64,000 nucleotides of DNA, from NCBI GenBank assembly GCA_035654655.1, contig DASRWI010000041.1, forward strand, positions 1 to 64,000, in the 5' to 3' direction. This document shows, in pieces, positions 26,261 through 35,386 of this stretch. The notes under the pieces are model-generated. The model saw nothing but the letters and a program-made list of their open reading frames with translations, was not told the origin of the DNA and searched no databases. Both the position numbers and the translations under genes were made by a program. Each line of letters begins with the position of its first letter. The stretch's first letter is position 1. The stretch comes from DASRWI01 sp035654655 (GTDB taxonomy: Bacteria > Bacteroidota > Ignavibacteria > Ignavibacteriales > Ignavibacteriaceae).

Positions 26261-26851
26261 ATGAGTTTTTCAAGAGATGTATTTAAATATAGAAGCTATA
26301 CTCCTATACCATTTATCATTTTAATGTTGATTTTTGAGAATGCTAATGTTTATAGTTTATCCATAGGTTTATTGATCACCTTAATAGGTGAAGCTATTAG
26401 ATTATGGGCTGTAAGCTGGGCAGGTAGTGAAACCAGAACTACAGGAACCATTGGAGGAACCTTTCTAATTATTAGCGGACCTTATAGCTTTGTTCGAAAT
26501 CCTTTGTATGTAGGCAACATTTTAATGTATACAGGTTTGGGAATTATGTCTAACGCTTTATTCCCCTATTTACAAATAGCAGGATTTATTTTCTTTGTAA
26601 TTCAATATTTAATTATCATCAATGAAGAAGAGAAATATTTAAGTAAAACTTTTGGAGCTGAATTTGAAAACTTCAAATCTAAGGTTCCAAAATTTTTACC
26701 AAGACTTATACCTTACAGAGATAAAAATGTTAAACAGCCTCCTTTAAATATGCAGGCTGGATTAAAATCTGAAAGAAGAAGTATTCAAGCATTTGCAGTA
26801 GTGGCATTCTTTGTACTTATTAAATGGTTAATAAGAACTCAGGCTTTTTAG
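26261..26851 (+). CDS. ICMT-family integral membrane methyltransferase
   Basis: A 196-residue membrane protein of the isoprenylcysteine carboxyl methyltransferase (PEMT/ICMT) fold. Hydrophobic segments lie at about 15-30, 32-52, 85-125 and at the C-terminus. The SAM-binding signature GPYSFVRNPLYVGNILMYTG is at about 74-93, and EEEKYLSKTFGAEFENFKSKVPKFLPR follows, as in the family. It is packed between a HAD phosphatase and lpxB with no gap. A family member in Leptospira (LmtA) methylates the lipid A 1-phosphate; the position here makes a lipid A or lipid carrier methyltransferase attractive, but this is inference. Confidence 0.8.
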   Translation: MSFSRDVFKYRSYTPIPFIILMLIFENANVYSLSIGLLITLIGEAIRLWAVSWAGSETRTTGTIGGTFLIISGPYSFVRNPLYVGNILMYTGLGIMSNALFPYLQIAGFIFFVIQYLIIINEEEKYLSKTFGAEFENFKSKVPKFLPRLIPYRDKNVKQPPLNMQAGLKSERRSIQAFAVVAFFVLIKWLIRTQAF

Positions 26852-27994
26852 TTGAAAAATAATGTTTTAATAATTGCAGGAGAAGCATCAGGCGATATGC
26901 ATGGTGCTAATTTAGTTAGAGAAGTTAAAGCTCTCGCTCCTGGATTAAATTTTTATGGACTTGGCGGCAGCAAAATGAAAGCTGAAGGAGTAAATATTTT
27001 ATATCCTATTGATAAGCTTGCATTTCTGGGTTTTGTTGAAGTTTTAAAGCATCTGCCATTTATAAAAAAAGTTAAGAGAGAAGTTTTAGAGTTAGTTAAA
27101 GAAAAAAATATTCAGTATTCAATTTTAATTGATTACCCGGGCTTCAACTTAAATATTGCTGAAAAACTCCATAAGGTTGGAGTAAGGAATATTTATTTTA
27201 TTTCACCTCAGATATGGGCTTGGGGTAAAAAGAGATTGAAAAAAATTAAGACCTTCATCAGCAAGATGATTGTCCTTTTTGATTTTGAATATACCCTTTA
27301 TAAGGATGCTGATGTTGATGTTGAATGGATTGGACATCCGTTAGTTGATATAATTTCAGAATATAATTTTTTATCTAAAGAAGAATTGTTCAATAAGTTT
27401 AATTTAGATAAGGAAAAGGAAGTTCTTTTAATATTGCCGGGCAGCAGAAAAAATGAAATAAAAAAGATTTTACCTGACTGCATAAATGGTGTTAAACGGG
27501 TTTGCAGTGAATTAAATCTTCAGCCAGTTATTGCATGCTCTGATAATATTGAAGAAGATATGTTAAAAGGATTTTCTCAGGATCTAAAGGTAGTTAAAGG
27601 TTTTACTTACGATTTAATGAAGTACTCCAAATTTGGTGTAATAAAATCAGGCACATCTACTTTGGAAGCAGGCTTATTGAATCTACCGATGATTATAGTA
27701 TATAAAACAAGTCCTTTGACATATTGGATAAGTAAAAAACTTATACAATTAAAAAGTATTGGTTTAGTAAATATTGTAGCCGGAGAACAAATTGTTCCGG
27801 AGTTAATTCAGGATGATGTTAATGATGACAATATTTATAAAAATATTAAGTCATTATTAATAGATGAAAGCAGATATAGTTCAATTAAAGAAAAATTTGT
27901 TTCCCTTAAGCATAAGCTTCAAAACAAAGGTAATGCTTCAAAAGAAGCTGCCAAAATAATTGTTGATTTTTTAAATGAAGCTAAAAGAAGTTAA
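26852..27994 (+). CDS. lpxB: Lipid-A-disaccharide synthase
   Basis: A 380-residue glycosyltransferase (family GT19) that joins UDP-2,3-diacylglucosamine and lipid X to make the lipid A disaccharide. Motifs: IAGEASGDMHGANLV at the N-terminus, FYGLGGSKM, GFVEVLKHLP, IDYPGFNLNIA, YFISPQIWAWGKKR, WIGHPLVD, ILPGSRKNEI and KSGTSTLEAGLL. It starts with TTG at 26852, right after the preceding TAG stop. It overlaps the DUF374 gene by 20 bases, and lpxK follows, so the lipid A genes form one operon. Confidence 0.95.
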   Translation: MKNNVLIIAGEASGDMHGANLVREVKALAPGLNFYGLGGSKMKAEGVNILYPIDKLAFLGFVEVLKHLPFIKKVKREVLELVKEKNIQYSILIDYPGFNLNIAEKLHKVGVRNIYFISPQIWAWGKKRLKKIKTFISKMIVLFDFEYTLYKDADVDVEWIGHPLVDIISEYNFLSKEELFNKFNLDKEKEVLLILPGSRKNEIKKILPDCINGVKRVCSELNLQPVIACSDNIEEDMLKGFSQDLKVVKGFTYDLMKYSKFGVIKSGTSTLEAGLLNLPMIIVYKTSPLTYWISKKLIQLKSIGLVNIVAGEQIVPELIQDDVNDDNIYKNIKSLLIDESRYSSIKEKFVSLKHKLQNKGNASKEAAKIIVDFLNEAKRS

Positions 27995-28640
27995 AAGAAC
28001 TGTATTAAGAGTTTTAGGAAATTTACTCCTTAACTTTTTACTCGATTTACTTTGCAGGACACTAAGGATTAAAATTATTAATGAACAGGTAATTGATTCT
28101 TTAGTTAAGCAAAATAAAAATTTTGTTTTTGCTTTTTGGCATAGAACAATGTTAGTTCCCTGGTTTATAAACAGTAATAAAAAGTTTGCTGCTTTAACAA
28201 GTTTAAGTAAAGATGGCGACTTACTTGCTAACTTATTAGATAAATGGAAGTATCAAGTTGTCAGAGGTTCAAGCAGTAGAGGCGGCGAAGATGCATTAAG
28301 CAATATGGTTGAATATGCAAAGAGAGATTACAGCGTTGCTATTACTCCCGATGGACCCAGAGGACCAATTTTTGAATTTAAAGCAGGTGCTGTAATTACT
28401 GCTAAAAGAACTGGTATCCCTGTTGTTTTAGCCGGTACTTATTACTTAAAGAAAAGAACTTTGAATAGTTGGGACAAAATGGAAATACCGAAGTTTTTTT
28501 CTGAAGTATATATAAAACTTTCTGAACCAATTTACGTTGAGTCAGATTTGAATTATGATAATACATCCAGAATTATTAAGGAATGCGAAGACCAGTTAAA
28601 CAAGCTTCAAAAAGAAGCAGAAGAATTAAATAAAGATTAA
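27975..28640 (+). CDS. DUF374 lysophospholipid acyltransferase-family protein
   Basis: A 221-residue protein with a hydrophobic N-terminus (VLGNLLLNFLLDLLCR) and DUF374 features: FAFWHRTMLVPWF, LTSLSKDGDL, VRGSSSRGGEDAL and ITPDGPRGP. The family belongs to the wide LPLAT acyltransferase superfamily. It overlaps lpxB and is directly followed by lpxK. No lpxL/lpxM gene is in the window, so this protein may add an acyl chain to the lipid A precursor. That role is inferred from position; biochemical data on DUF374 are limited as far as I know. Confidence 0.8.
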   Translation: MKLKEVKRTVLRVLGNLLLNFLLDLLCRTLRIKIINEQVIDSLVKQNKNFVFAFWHRTMLVPWFINSNKKFAALTSLSKDGDLLANLLDKWKYQVVRGSSSRGGEDALSNMVEYAKRDYSVAITPDGPRGPIFEFKAGAVITAKRTGIPVVLAGTYYLKKRTLNSWDKMEIPKFFSEVYIKLSEPIYVESDLNYDNTSRIIKECEDQLNKLQKEAEELNKD

Positions 28641-29684
28641 ATGTTGTTAGGCTTATTAAAAATAATATTACTTTTTTTTGTTCCACTTTATGCTGTTATA
28701 ATGAGCTTAAGAAATTGGTTCTTTGATATAGGAATTTTTAAAGCAAAAAAAATTGATGCTAAGGTAATCTCTATTGGTAACATTACTCTTGGCGGTTCAG
28801 GTAAAACGCCGTTGGTAATTTATATTCTTAATCTACTTAAATCTGTAGATATAAAAGCCGGAGTTTTAAGCAGAGGTTATGGAAGAAAAACTAAAGGATA
28901 TCTTTTAGTTTCAGATGGAGAAAATATTCTTCAACTTGTAGAAAATTGTGGTGATGAAATTTATCATACAGTTCTTGAATGTAAGGTTCCTGCTGCAGTT
29001 TGTGAAAACAGAGTTGAAGGTGCTAATAAATTGCTTAAAGATGCTAATATAGATTATTTGGTTTTAGATGACGCATTTCAGCATAGATGGATTAATAGAG
29101 ATTTGAATCTTGTAATTTTTGAACAGCAATTTTTAAAGGAAAATAAATTTTTGCAGCACTCTCTTTTACCAGCCGGATTTTTAAGAGAATCTTTTAAATC
29201 ACTGGAAAGAGCTGATGCTATTATTATTAACAGGAAATTTTCTTTATCTGAGGAGATTCCCTCAGATTACAGAAAATTTTTGGAAAATAAGTTAATTTTT
29301 CAGGCTTATTATAAAGCCGTAACATTTGCAGATGTAAGAAAAAATGAAAACTATCATATTGAAGATTTTCGTGGGCAGAAATCTTTAATTATTTCTGGTA
29401 TTGCAAATCCATTTTCATTTCTTACAGCATTAAAGAATTTGAATATTGATTGTACTAATCAATTGATTTTTAAAGATCATCAGAATTATACGTTAGAAGA
29501 AGTACAGAAAATTAGAAAATTATTTTACTCAACTAATTCATATTCTGTTATCACTACAGAAAAAGATGCAGTTAAGCTTACTAACTTTTCTAAAGAACTT
29601 GATGATATTGATATCTATTATCTTAAAATACAAATGTGTTTTGATAATGAAAAAGAGTTCAAGGACTTTGTACTAAAAAAATAA
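28641..29684 (+). CDS. lpxK: Tetraacyldisaccharide 4'-kinase
   Basis: A 347-residue inner-membrane-associated kinase that phosphorylates the 4' position of the lipid A disaccharide. The N-terminal hydrophobic helix (LLKIILLFFVPLYAVIMS) is followed by the P-loop GNITLGGSGKTPLV (Gly51-Thr56 core), LSRGYGRKTKG, and the LpxK motif DAFQHRWINRDLNLVIF. The late ISGIANPFSF and FKDHQNYT segments are also typical. It starts directly after the upstream stop (TAA then ATG). A 52-base spacer without a clear terminator separates it from ppdK. Confidence 0.95.
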   Translation: MLLGLLKIILLFFVPLYAVIMSLRNWFFDIGIFKAKKIDAKVISIGNITLGGSGKTPLVIYILNLLKSVDIKAGVLSRGYGRKTKGYLLVSDGENILQLVENCGDEIYHTVLECKVPAAVCENRVEGANKLLKDANIDYLVLDDAFQHRWINRDLNLVIFEQQFLKENKFLQHSLLPAGFLRESFKSLERADAIIINRKFSLSEEIPSDYRKFLENKLIFQAYYKAVTFADVRKNENYHIEDFRGQKSLIISGIANPFSFLTALKNLNIDCTNQLIFKDHQNYTLEEVQKIRKLFYSTNSYSVITTEKDAVKLTNFSKELDDIDIYYLKIQMCFDNEKEFKDFVLKK

Positions 29685-29736
29685 ATCACATAATAGAACA
29701 ATAAACCAAACCAGATAATTATTTGGAGGAAAAATA

Positions 29737-32547
29737 ATGGCTAAACAATTAAAGTATGTTTACTTTTTTGGTGGCAATAAGGCTGAAGGAAAAGCTGAGA
29801 TGAAAGCTTTGCTTGGTGGTAAAGGTGCTAACCTTGCAGAGATGGTTAATATCGGTTTACCTGTACCTGCAGGCTTTACTATCACTACCGAAGTATGTAC
29901 ATATTACTATGATAATAAAAAGAAATATCCTAAAGAATTAAAGGATCAGGTTCTTGCTTCAATGAAAAAAGTTGAATCCGTAATGGGTGCTAAATTTGGC
30001 GATGCAAAAAATCCTTTATTGATTTCTGTAAGAAGTGGTGCAAGAGCATCTATGCCTGGAATGATGGACACTATCTTGAACTTAGGTTTAAATGATGTTA
30101 CAGTTGAAGGTCTTATAGCTAAAACAAATAATCCAAGATTTGTTTATGACTCTTACAGAAGATTTGTCCAGATGTACGGTGATGTAGTTTTGGGATTAAA
30201 ACCAGAATCAAAACACGATGAGGATCCTTTTGAAGTTATTCTTCATAACAAGAAGGCAAATAAAGGAGTTAAACTAGATACAGAATTAGAAGCTGAAGAT
30301 TTAAAATCATTGGTTGAAGAATTTAAAGCTGCTATTAAAGAAAAAACCGGTAATGCATTCCCTGATGATCCAATGGAACAATTATGGGGTGCAGTTGGTG
30401 CTGTATTTGGTTCATGGATGAATGAAAGAGCTATTGTTTATAGAAAATTAAACAACATCCCTGCTGAATGGGGTACTGCTGTAAACATTCAATCTATGGT
30501 ATTCGGAAACATGGGAGAAGATTCAGGAACAGGTGTTGCTTTTACAAGAGACCCTGCTTCAGGTACAAACTTATTCTATGGTGAATACTTATTTAATGCT
30601 CAAGGTGAAGACGTTGTTGCAGGAACAAGAACTCCTCATCCAATTGCTGAACTTCAGAAAGAAGATCCAAAGATTTATAAAGAATTGGATAAATATAGAA
30701 AAGTTCTTGAAAAACATTATAAAGATATGCTTGATATTGAATTTACAATTCAACAAGGTAAACTTTGGATGTTACAATGCCGCGTTGGTAAGAGAACCGG
30801 CTTTGCAGCTATTAAAATGGCTGTTGATATGGTTAAGGAAAGATTAATTGAAAAAGAAGAAGCATTGATGAGAATTGAACCTAATCAATTAAATCAATTA
30901 CTTCGTCCAATTTTTGATACTAATGAAAAAAATAAAGCTATCTCTGAAGGTAGACTTATTGCAAAAGGATTAAATGCAGGTCCAGGTGCTGCATCAGGTA
31001 GAGTTGCATTAAACGCCCAGGATGCTGAAACTATGGCAGCAACAGGTGACCCTGTAATTCTTGTTCGTCTTGAAACTTCTCCTGAAGATATTAAAGGTAT
31101 GAACGCTTCAGAAGGTATCCTTACAGCAAGAGGTGGTATGACTTCTCACGCTGCTTTAGTTGCACGTCAAATGGGTAAGGTTTGCGTTGCAGGCTGCGGT
31201 TCATTACTTATTGATTATAAAGAAGCTACAATAAGAATTGAAAATAAAGAAGGTGTTTTAATTAAAGAAGGTGACTACATTTCTATTGACGGTACAACCG
31301 GTGAAGTTATCCTTGGTAAGATTGAAACAAAACCATCCGAAGTTATTCAGGTTCTTATTGAAAAATCACTTGACCCTAAGGAATCTGATGTTTTCCAAAC
31401 ATATCAAAGCTTAATGAGCTGGTCAGATAAATATAGAAGATTAGGAATCAGAACTAATGCAGATCAACCAGACCAGGCATCTAATGCAGTTGCTTTTGGT
31501 GCTGAAGGTATTGGTCTATGCCGTACTGAACATATGTTCTTTGGTGGTGACAGAATTATGTCTGTTAGAAAAATGATTGTATCTGATACTATTGAAGAAA
31601 GAAGAGAAGCCTTAGCAAAACTGCTTCCTCATCAAAGAGAAGACTTTGAAGGAATATTCAGAGCAATGAATGGACTACCTGTTACTATCAGAACTTTAGA
31701 TCCTCCTTTGCATGAATTCTTACCTCACGAAGAAAGAGATATTCGTGAAACTTCAAAAGCTATAAATATTCCTGAAGAAAAATTAGAGGAAAAAGTTAAG
31801 AGCTTGCACGAATTTAATCCTATGCTCGGATTCAGAGGATGCCGTTTAGGTATTCAATATCCTGAAATCACTGAGATGCAGGCAAGAGCTATATTTGAAG
31901 CTGCTTGTAATGTGGCAGATGAAGGTGTAAAAGTAAAACCTGAAATTATGATTCCATTAGTTGGACACGTTAATGAGTTCAAACTTCAGGAAGATATAGT
32001 TAGACGAGTTGCTGAAGAAGTTATGAAAGAAAAAGGAAGAAAAATTCAGTACTTAGTAGGTACTATGATTGAACTTCCAAGAGCTGCTATAACAGCAGAT
32101 GAAATTGCTCAAAGAGCAGAGTTCTTCAGCTTTGGTACTAATGACTTGACACAAACAACATTTGGCTTATCAAGAGATGATGCCGGTAAATTCTTACCTC
32201 TTTATGTAAGTTCAGAAATTTTACCAGCTGATCCATTTGAAGCAATTGATAGAAATGGTGTGGGTGCTTTAGTTAGAATGGGTACCGAAAAAGGTCGTTC
32301 AGTAAGAAAAGATCTTAAAGTTGGTATTTGCGGTGAACACGGTGGCGAACCATCATCTGTTGAATTCTGTCATTCAGTTGGTTTGAACTATGTTAGCTGT
32401 TCTCCATTCAGAGTTCCAATTGCAAGATTAGCTGCTGCAAGAGCAGGTTTGATGGATTTAAAATCCAATAAAGTTAAAACAGCTGTAAAATCAGCTGCTA
32501 AACCAAAAGCAAAACCTGCTGCAAAAAAATCAGCTAAAAAAAGATAA
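29737..32547 (+). CDS. ppdK: Pyruvate, phosphate dikinase with a Lys/Ala-rich C-terminal tail
   Basis: The 936-residue enzyme interconverts pyruvate, ATP and phosphate with PEP, AMP and PPi in the cytoplasm. The N-terminal ATP-grasp domain begins YFFGGNKAEGKAEMKALLGGKGANLAEM, given in part as GGKGANLAEM; the phosphohistidine domain has ARGGMTSHAALVARQ, and the C-terminal barrel has RTLDPPLHEFLP, GTNDLTQTTFG and GICGEHGGEP. GGAGG precedes the ATG at 29737. After the normal family end (ARLAAARAG), about 30 extra residues rich in Lys, Ala and Pro follow (AAKPKAKPAAKKSAKKR), resembling a histone-H1-like tail. A terminator comes right after. Confidence 0.95.
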   Translation: MAKQLKYVYFFGGNKAEGKAEMKALLGGKGANLAEMVNIGLPVPAGFTITTEVCTYYYDNKKKYPKELKDQVLASMKKVESVMGAKFGDAKNPLLISVRSGARASMPGMMDTILNLGLNDVTVEGLIAKTNNPRFVYDSYRRFVQMYGDVVLGLKPESKHDEDPFEVILHNKKANKGVKLDTELEAEDLKSLVEEFKAAIKEKTGNAFPDDPMEQLWGAVGAVFGSWMNERAIVYRKLNNIPAEWGTAVNIQSMVFGNMGEDSGTGVAFTRDPASGTNLFYGEYLFNAQGEDVVAGTRTPHPIAELQKEDPKIYKELDKYRKVLEKHYKDMLDIEFTIQQGKLWMLQCRVGKRTGFAAIKMAVDMVKERLIEKEEALMRIEPNQLNQLLRPIFDTNEKNKAISEGRLIAKGLNAGPGAASGRVALNAQDAETMAATGDPVILVRLETSPEDIKGMNASEGILTARGGMTSHAALVARQMGKVCVAGCGSLLIDYKEATIRIENKEGVLIKEGDYISIDGTTGEVILGKIETKPSEVIQVLIEKSLDPKESDVFQTYQSLMSWSDKYRRLGIRTNADQPDQASNAVAFGAEGIGLCRTEHMFFGGDRIMSVRKMIVSDTIEERREALAKLLPHQREDFEGIFRAMNGLPVTIRTLDPPLHEFLPHEERDIRETSKAINIPEEKLEEKVKSLHEFNPMLGFRGCRLGIQYPEITEMQARAIFEAACNVADEGVKVKPEIMIPLVGHVNEFKLQEDIVRRVAEEVMKEKGRKIQYLVGTMIELPRAAITADEIAQRAEFFSFGTNDLTQTTFGLSRDDAGKFLPLYVSSEILPADPFEAIDRNGVGALVRMGTEKGRSVRKDLKVGICGEHGGEPSSVEFCHSVGLNYVSCSPFRVPIARLAAARAGLMDLKSNKVKTAVKSAAKPKAKPAAKKSAKKR

Positions 32548-32558
32548 ATAATAATATT

Positions 32559-32584
32559 ATGGTTCCTCTTTATTGAGGAACCAT
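32559..32584 (+). terminator. Terminator after ppdK
   Basis: ATGGTTCCTC (32559-32568) and GAGGAACCAT (32575-32584) form a 10-base-pair stem with a 6-base loop, followed by TTTATA. It lies 11 bases after the ppdK stop. Confidence 0.8.
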
Positions 32585-32628
32585 TTTATAAAACATAATG
32601 AATAAACACAAAGCAAGGTAATCAAATA

Positions 32629-33663
32629 ATGAAATTATCTGATTTCAAATACAATTTGCCCAAAACAAGCATTGCAAAATATCCTAATTCTCCAAGGGAT
32701 AAATCAAAGCTTATGGTTCTTAACAAAGAAACTCAGGAAATTGAAAACAAAGTTTTTTCTGATGTTGTTGACTATATGGCCAAAGGAGATGTGCTTGTTG
32801 TAAATGAAACAAAAGTATTTCAAGCAAGACTTTATGGTAAAAAAGAAAAAACAAACGCAAAGATTGAGGTGTTTTTATTAAGAGAACTAAATGCTGATGA
32901 ATGCATTTGGGACGTTATAGTAGACCCCGCAAGAAAAGTCAGAATTGGCAACAAAATTTATTTTAATGATAAATTATGGTGCGAAGTTATTGACAATACT
33001 ACATCTCGTGGAAGAACAGTGCGTTTCAATCAACCTGGTAATGTATTCAAAGCAGTTGATAAAATTGGTCAGACTCCCCTTCCTCCTTATATCAAAAGAG
33101 AACCGGAAGCTGATGATAAAGAAAATTATCAAACTGTTTATGCAAAAGTTGACGGTGCTGTTGCAGCCCCAACTGCAGGATTACATTTTACTCCAAAACT
33201 TTTACAGAAGATTGAGAAAAAAGGAATTAAAATTGTTCCTATAGTTTTACATATAGGTCTTGGAACTTTCCGTGCTGTTGAAGTTGAAGATTTAACAAAA
33301 CACAAAATGGATTCTGAATTTTATGATATAAATCCTGAAGCTGCTAAACATATAAACGATGCGATATCAGGAAAACATAATGTTTTTGTTGTTGGAACAA
33401 GCACCGCAAGAGCATTGGAAACCAGTACAACAGCTGAAGGTTTTGTAAAACCTAACAGAGGTTGGACTGATAAATTTATTTATCCATTTTATGAATTTAA
33501 AGTTGTTGATAAATTAATTACTAATTTCCATATGCCTGAAACAACTTTAATTATGTTAGTCTCTGCATTCGGCGGAACTGAATTTGTAATGAAAGCCTAT
33601 AAAAAAGCTTTAAAAGAAGATTACAGATTCTTAAGTTATGGCGATGCAATGCTTATAATATAA
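32629..33663 (+). CDS. queA: S-adenosylmethionine:tRNA ribosyltransferase-isomerase (QueA)
   Basis: A 344-residue protein of normal length for QueA, which transfers the ribosyl part of SAM to 7-aminomethyl-7-deazaguanine in tRNA to make epoxyqueuosine. Family motifs: SIAKYPNSPRDKSKLMVL, VLVVNETKVFQARLYG, TPLPPYIKRE, YQTVYAKVDGAVAAPTAGLHF, HIGLGTFRAVE and NFHMPETTLIMLVSAFGG. It starts at an ATG 81 bases after ppdK. The stop overlaps the ispD start by one base (TAATG), so translation of the two is coupled. No queuosine riboswitch could be seen in the short leader. Confidence 0.95.
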   Translation: MKLSDFKYNLPKTSIAKYPNSPRDKSKLMVLNKETQEIENKVFSDVVDYMAKGDVLVVNETKVFQARLYGKKEKTNAKIEVFLLRELNADECIWDVIVDPARKVRIGNKIYFNDKLWCEVIDNTTSRGRTVRFNQPGNVFKAVDKIGQTPLPPYIKREPEADDKENYQTVYAKVDGAVAAPTAGLHFTPKLLQKIEKKGIKIVPIVLHIGLGTFRAVEVEDLTKHKMDSEFYDINPEAAKHINDAISGKHNVFVVGTSTARALETSTTAEGFVKPNRGWTDKFIYPFYEFKVVDKLITNFHMPETTLIMLVSAFGGTEFVMKAYKKALKEDYRFLSYGDAMLII

Positions 33664-34337
33664 TGAGATTCCACGTAGTTATTCCGGCTGGCGGTAAAGG
33701 TGTAAGAAGCGGTTTTAATATACCCAAACAGTATGTTAAAATTTCTGGTAAAGAATTAATCGCTTACACCATTGATGTTTTTCAAAAGAATAAAAAAGTA
33801 AATGACATCACTATTGCCGCTGCTAAAGGCTACTTTGAAATACTTAATAAAATTGTAAAAAAATATAATTTTAATAAAGTAACTAATATTATTGAAGGAG
33901 GTTCTGAGCGACAGGATTCAGTTTTCAATGCTCTTACCTCCTTAATAATTTCTAATGATGATTTTGTAATTGTCCACGATGCAGCCCGACCTTTGATTTC
34001 CCAAAAAATATTAAATCAATCAATTGAAGATGCTATTAAGTTTGGTAATTCAGTTGTTTGCATTAAAGCAAAAGATACTTTGCTGAAAGGAAATGAAAAG
34101 GTTGAAAAATATGTGGATAGAAAAGATATGTTTTATGTTCAAACGCCTCAGATATTCAGATATTCTGACTTGATGAAAGCAATGAACAAAGCTAAAAAAC
34201 AAAATTTTTATGGTACCGATGAATCAATGCTAATTAAAAAATATATTGGTGTTGTTCATATAACGGAAGGTTCATCGAGTAATTTCAAAATAACTTCAAA
34301 AGAAGATATTGAACTTTTTAAAAAAATAGTCGCTTAA
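33663..34337 (+). CDS. ispD: 2-C-methyl-D-erythritol 4-phosphate cytidylyltransferase
   Basis: A 224-residue nucleotidyltransferase of the MEP isoprenoid pathway, making CDP-methylerythritol from CTP and MEP. The CTP-binding N-terminal loop is VVIPAGGKGVRSGFNIPKQY (residues 4-23), followed by GGSERQDSVFNAL, VHDAARPLIS, KDTLLKG and VQTPQIFRYSDL. It lies at the end of the + strand run and meets the convergent phoH gene with only two bases between the stop codons. Confidence 0.94.
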   Translation: MRFHVVIPAGGKGVRSGFNIPKQYVKISGKELIAYTIDVFQKNKKVNDITIAAAKGYFEILNKIVKKYNFNKVTNIIEGGSERQDSVFNALTSLIISNDDFVIVHDAARPLISQKILNQSIEDAIKFGNSVVCIKAKDTLLKGNEKVEKYVDRKDMFYVQTPQIFRYSDLMKAMNKAKKQNFYGTDESMLIKKYIGVVHITEGSSSNFKITSKEDIELFKKIVA

Positions 34338-34339
34338 TT

Positions 34340-35308
34340 TTATTTCTTCTTATCTTCTTCTTTTTTGAATTTATCGTATGCATTTATAATATCTTTAACC
34401 AGCTTATGTCTTACTACATCCCCTTTATCAAAATAAACAAATCCAACTCCTTCAATACCATTCAAAATATTTTTAGCCTGAATAAGCCCGCTTGTTGTTT
34501 TTGAAGGAAGGTCTATTTGTGTGATATCACCTGTAATTATTGCTTTTGAATTTACACCAAGTCTTGTTAAAAACATTTTCATTTGAACATCGGTTGCGTT
34601 TTGAGCTTCATCAAGAATAACAAATGAATTGTTCAAGGTACGACCTCGCATATATGCTAAAGGTACAATTTCTACAATTCTTTTTTCAAGATATCCCTTT
34701 AATTTATCTGATGGAAGCATATCATCAAGAGAATCATAAAGAGGACGGAGGTAAGGATCAATTTTTTCTCTAAAATCTCCTGGTAAAAATCCAAGACTTT
34801 CACCGGCTTCTACGGCTGGACGTGCAAGTACTATTTTATTTACAACACCTTTTTTTAATGCAGCTACAGCTAATGCAACAGCCAAATAAGTTTTACCTGT
34901 ACCCGCAGGTCCTATAGCAAAACATATATCATTTTTTAATGCTATTTGAAGATAATTTTGTTGACCAGGAGTTTTTGCTTTGACTACATCATTTTTGGTA
35001 TAAAGAATAATCGAATCAAATTCTTTTTCTGATATTATTTCTTTTCCCTGGATTGTAAGCTCAAGAATTGTTTCTATATCACTTGTTTCAAGGCTTCCCT
35101 TAGTATTAAGAACATATACTAATTCCTTAAAAACTTTTTCAATTGCTTCAACTTCTTCATTTACTCCCTTGATCATAATGTTATTGCCGCGAACTGTAAT
35201 TGTAGCATTAAAACGATCTTCAACAATTTTCAAATTATTATCATTATATCCAAGCAATGATAACATATTTACATTTTCGAAAGATAACTTTTTTTCTATA
35301 GCACTCAT
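34340..35308 (-). CDS. phoH: PhoH family ATPase
   Basis: A 322-residue PhoH-like protein. The N-terminal part (residues 20-75) resembles a small KH-like nucleic-acid-binding fold; the P-loop ATPase has AIGPAGTGKTYLAVALAV (Walker A at about 133-140) and VILDEAQNATDVQMKMFLTR (Walker B region). GDITQIDLP and the DKGDVVRHKLV end are typical. In other bacteria PhoH is often next to ybeY and is linked to RNA metabolism; no ybeY is here. It runs towards ispD, and a terminator for the LysM gene lies just upstream of its ATG. Confidence 0.93.
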   Translation of the reverse strand: MSAIEKKLSFENVNMLSLLGYNDNNLKIVEDRFNATITVRGNNIMIKGVNEEVEAIEKVFKELVYVLNTKGSLETSDIETILELTIQGKEIISEKEFDSIILYTKNDVVKAKTPGQQNYLQIALKNDICFAIGPAGTGKTYLAVALAVAALKKGVVNKIVLARPAVEAGESLGFLPGDFREKIDPYLRPLYDSLDDMLPSDKLKGYLEKRIVEIVPLAYMRGRTLNNSFVILDEAQNATDVQMKMFLTRLGVNSKAIITGDITQIDLPSKTTSGLIQAKNILNGIEGVGFVYFDKGDVVRHKLVKDIINAYDKFKKEEDKKK

Positions 35309-35331
35309 AAATAAATTTTTAATAAAAAATA

Positions 35332-35355
35332 AAGCCCTTACCAGGGTAAGGGCTT
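35332..35355 (-). terminator. Terminator of the LysM gene
   Basis: AAGCCCTTAC and GTAAGGGCTT form a 10-base-pair stem with a CAGG-type tetraloop. Read on the - strand it is followed by TTTATTTTTTATT. It lies between the LysM gene end and the phoH start, so phoH probably needs its own promoter or read-through. Confidence 0.8.
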
Positions 35356-35386
35356 AGTTAATAGAAACTAATTTAATCAAATCAAA

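Noticed and set aside
32585..32628. Possible preQ1/queuosine riboswitch before queA
   Set aside because: The leader is only about 80 bases, most of it the ppdK terminator, and no pseudoknot-like structure or conserved motif is visible.
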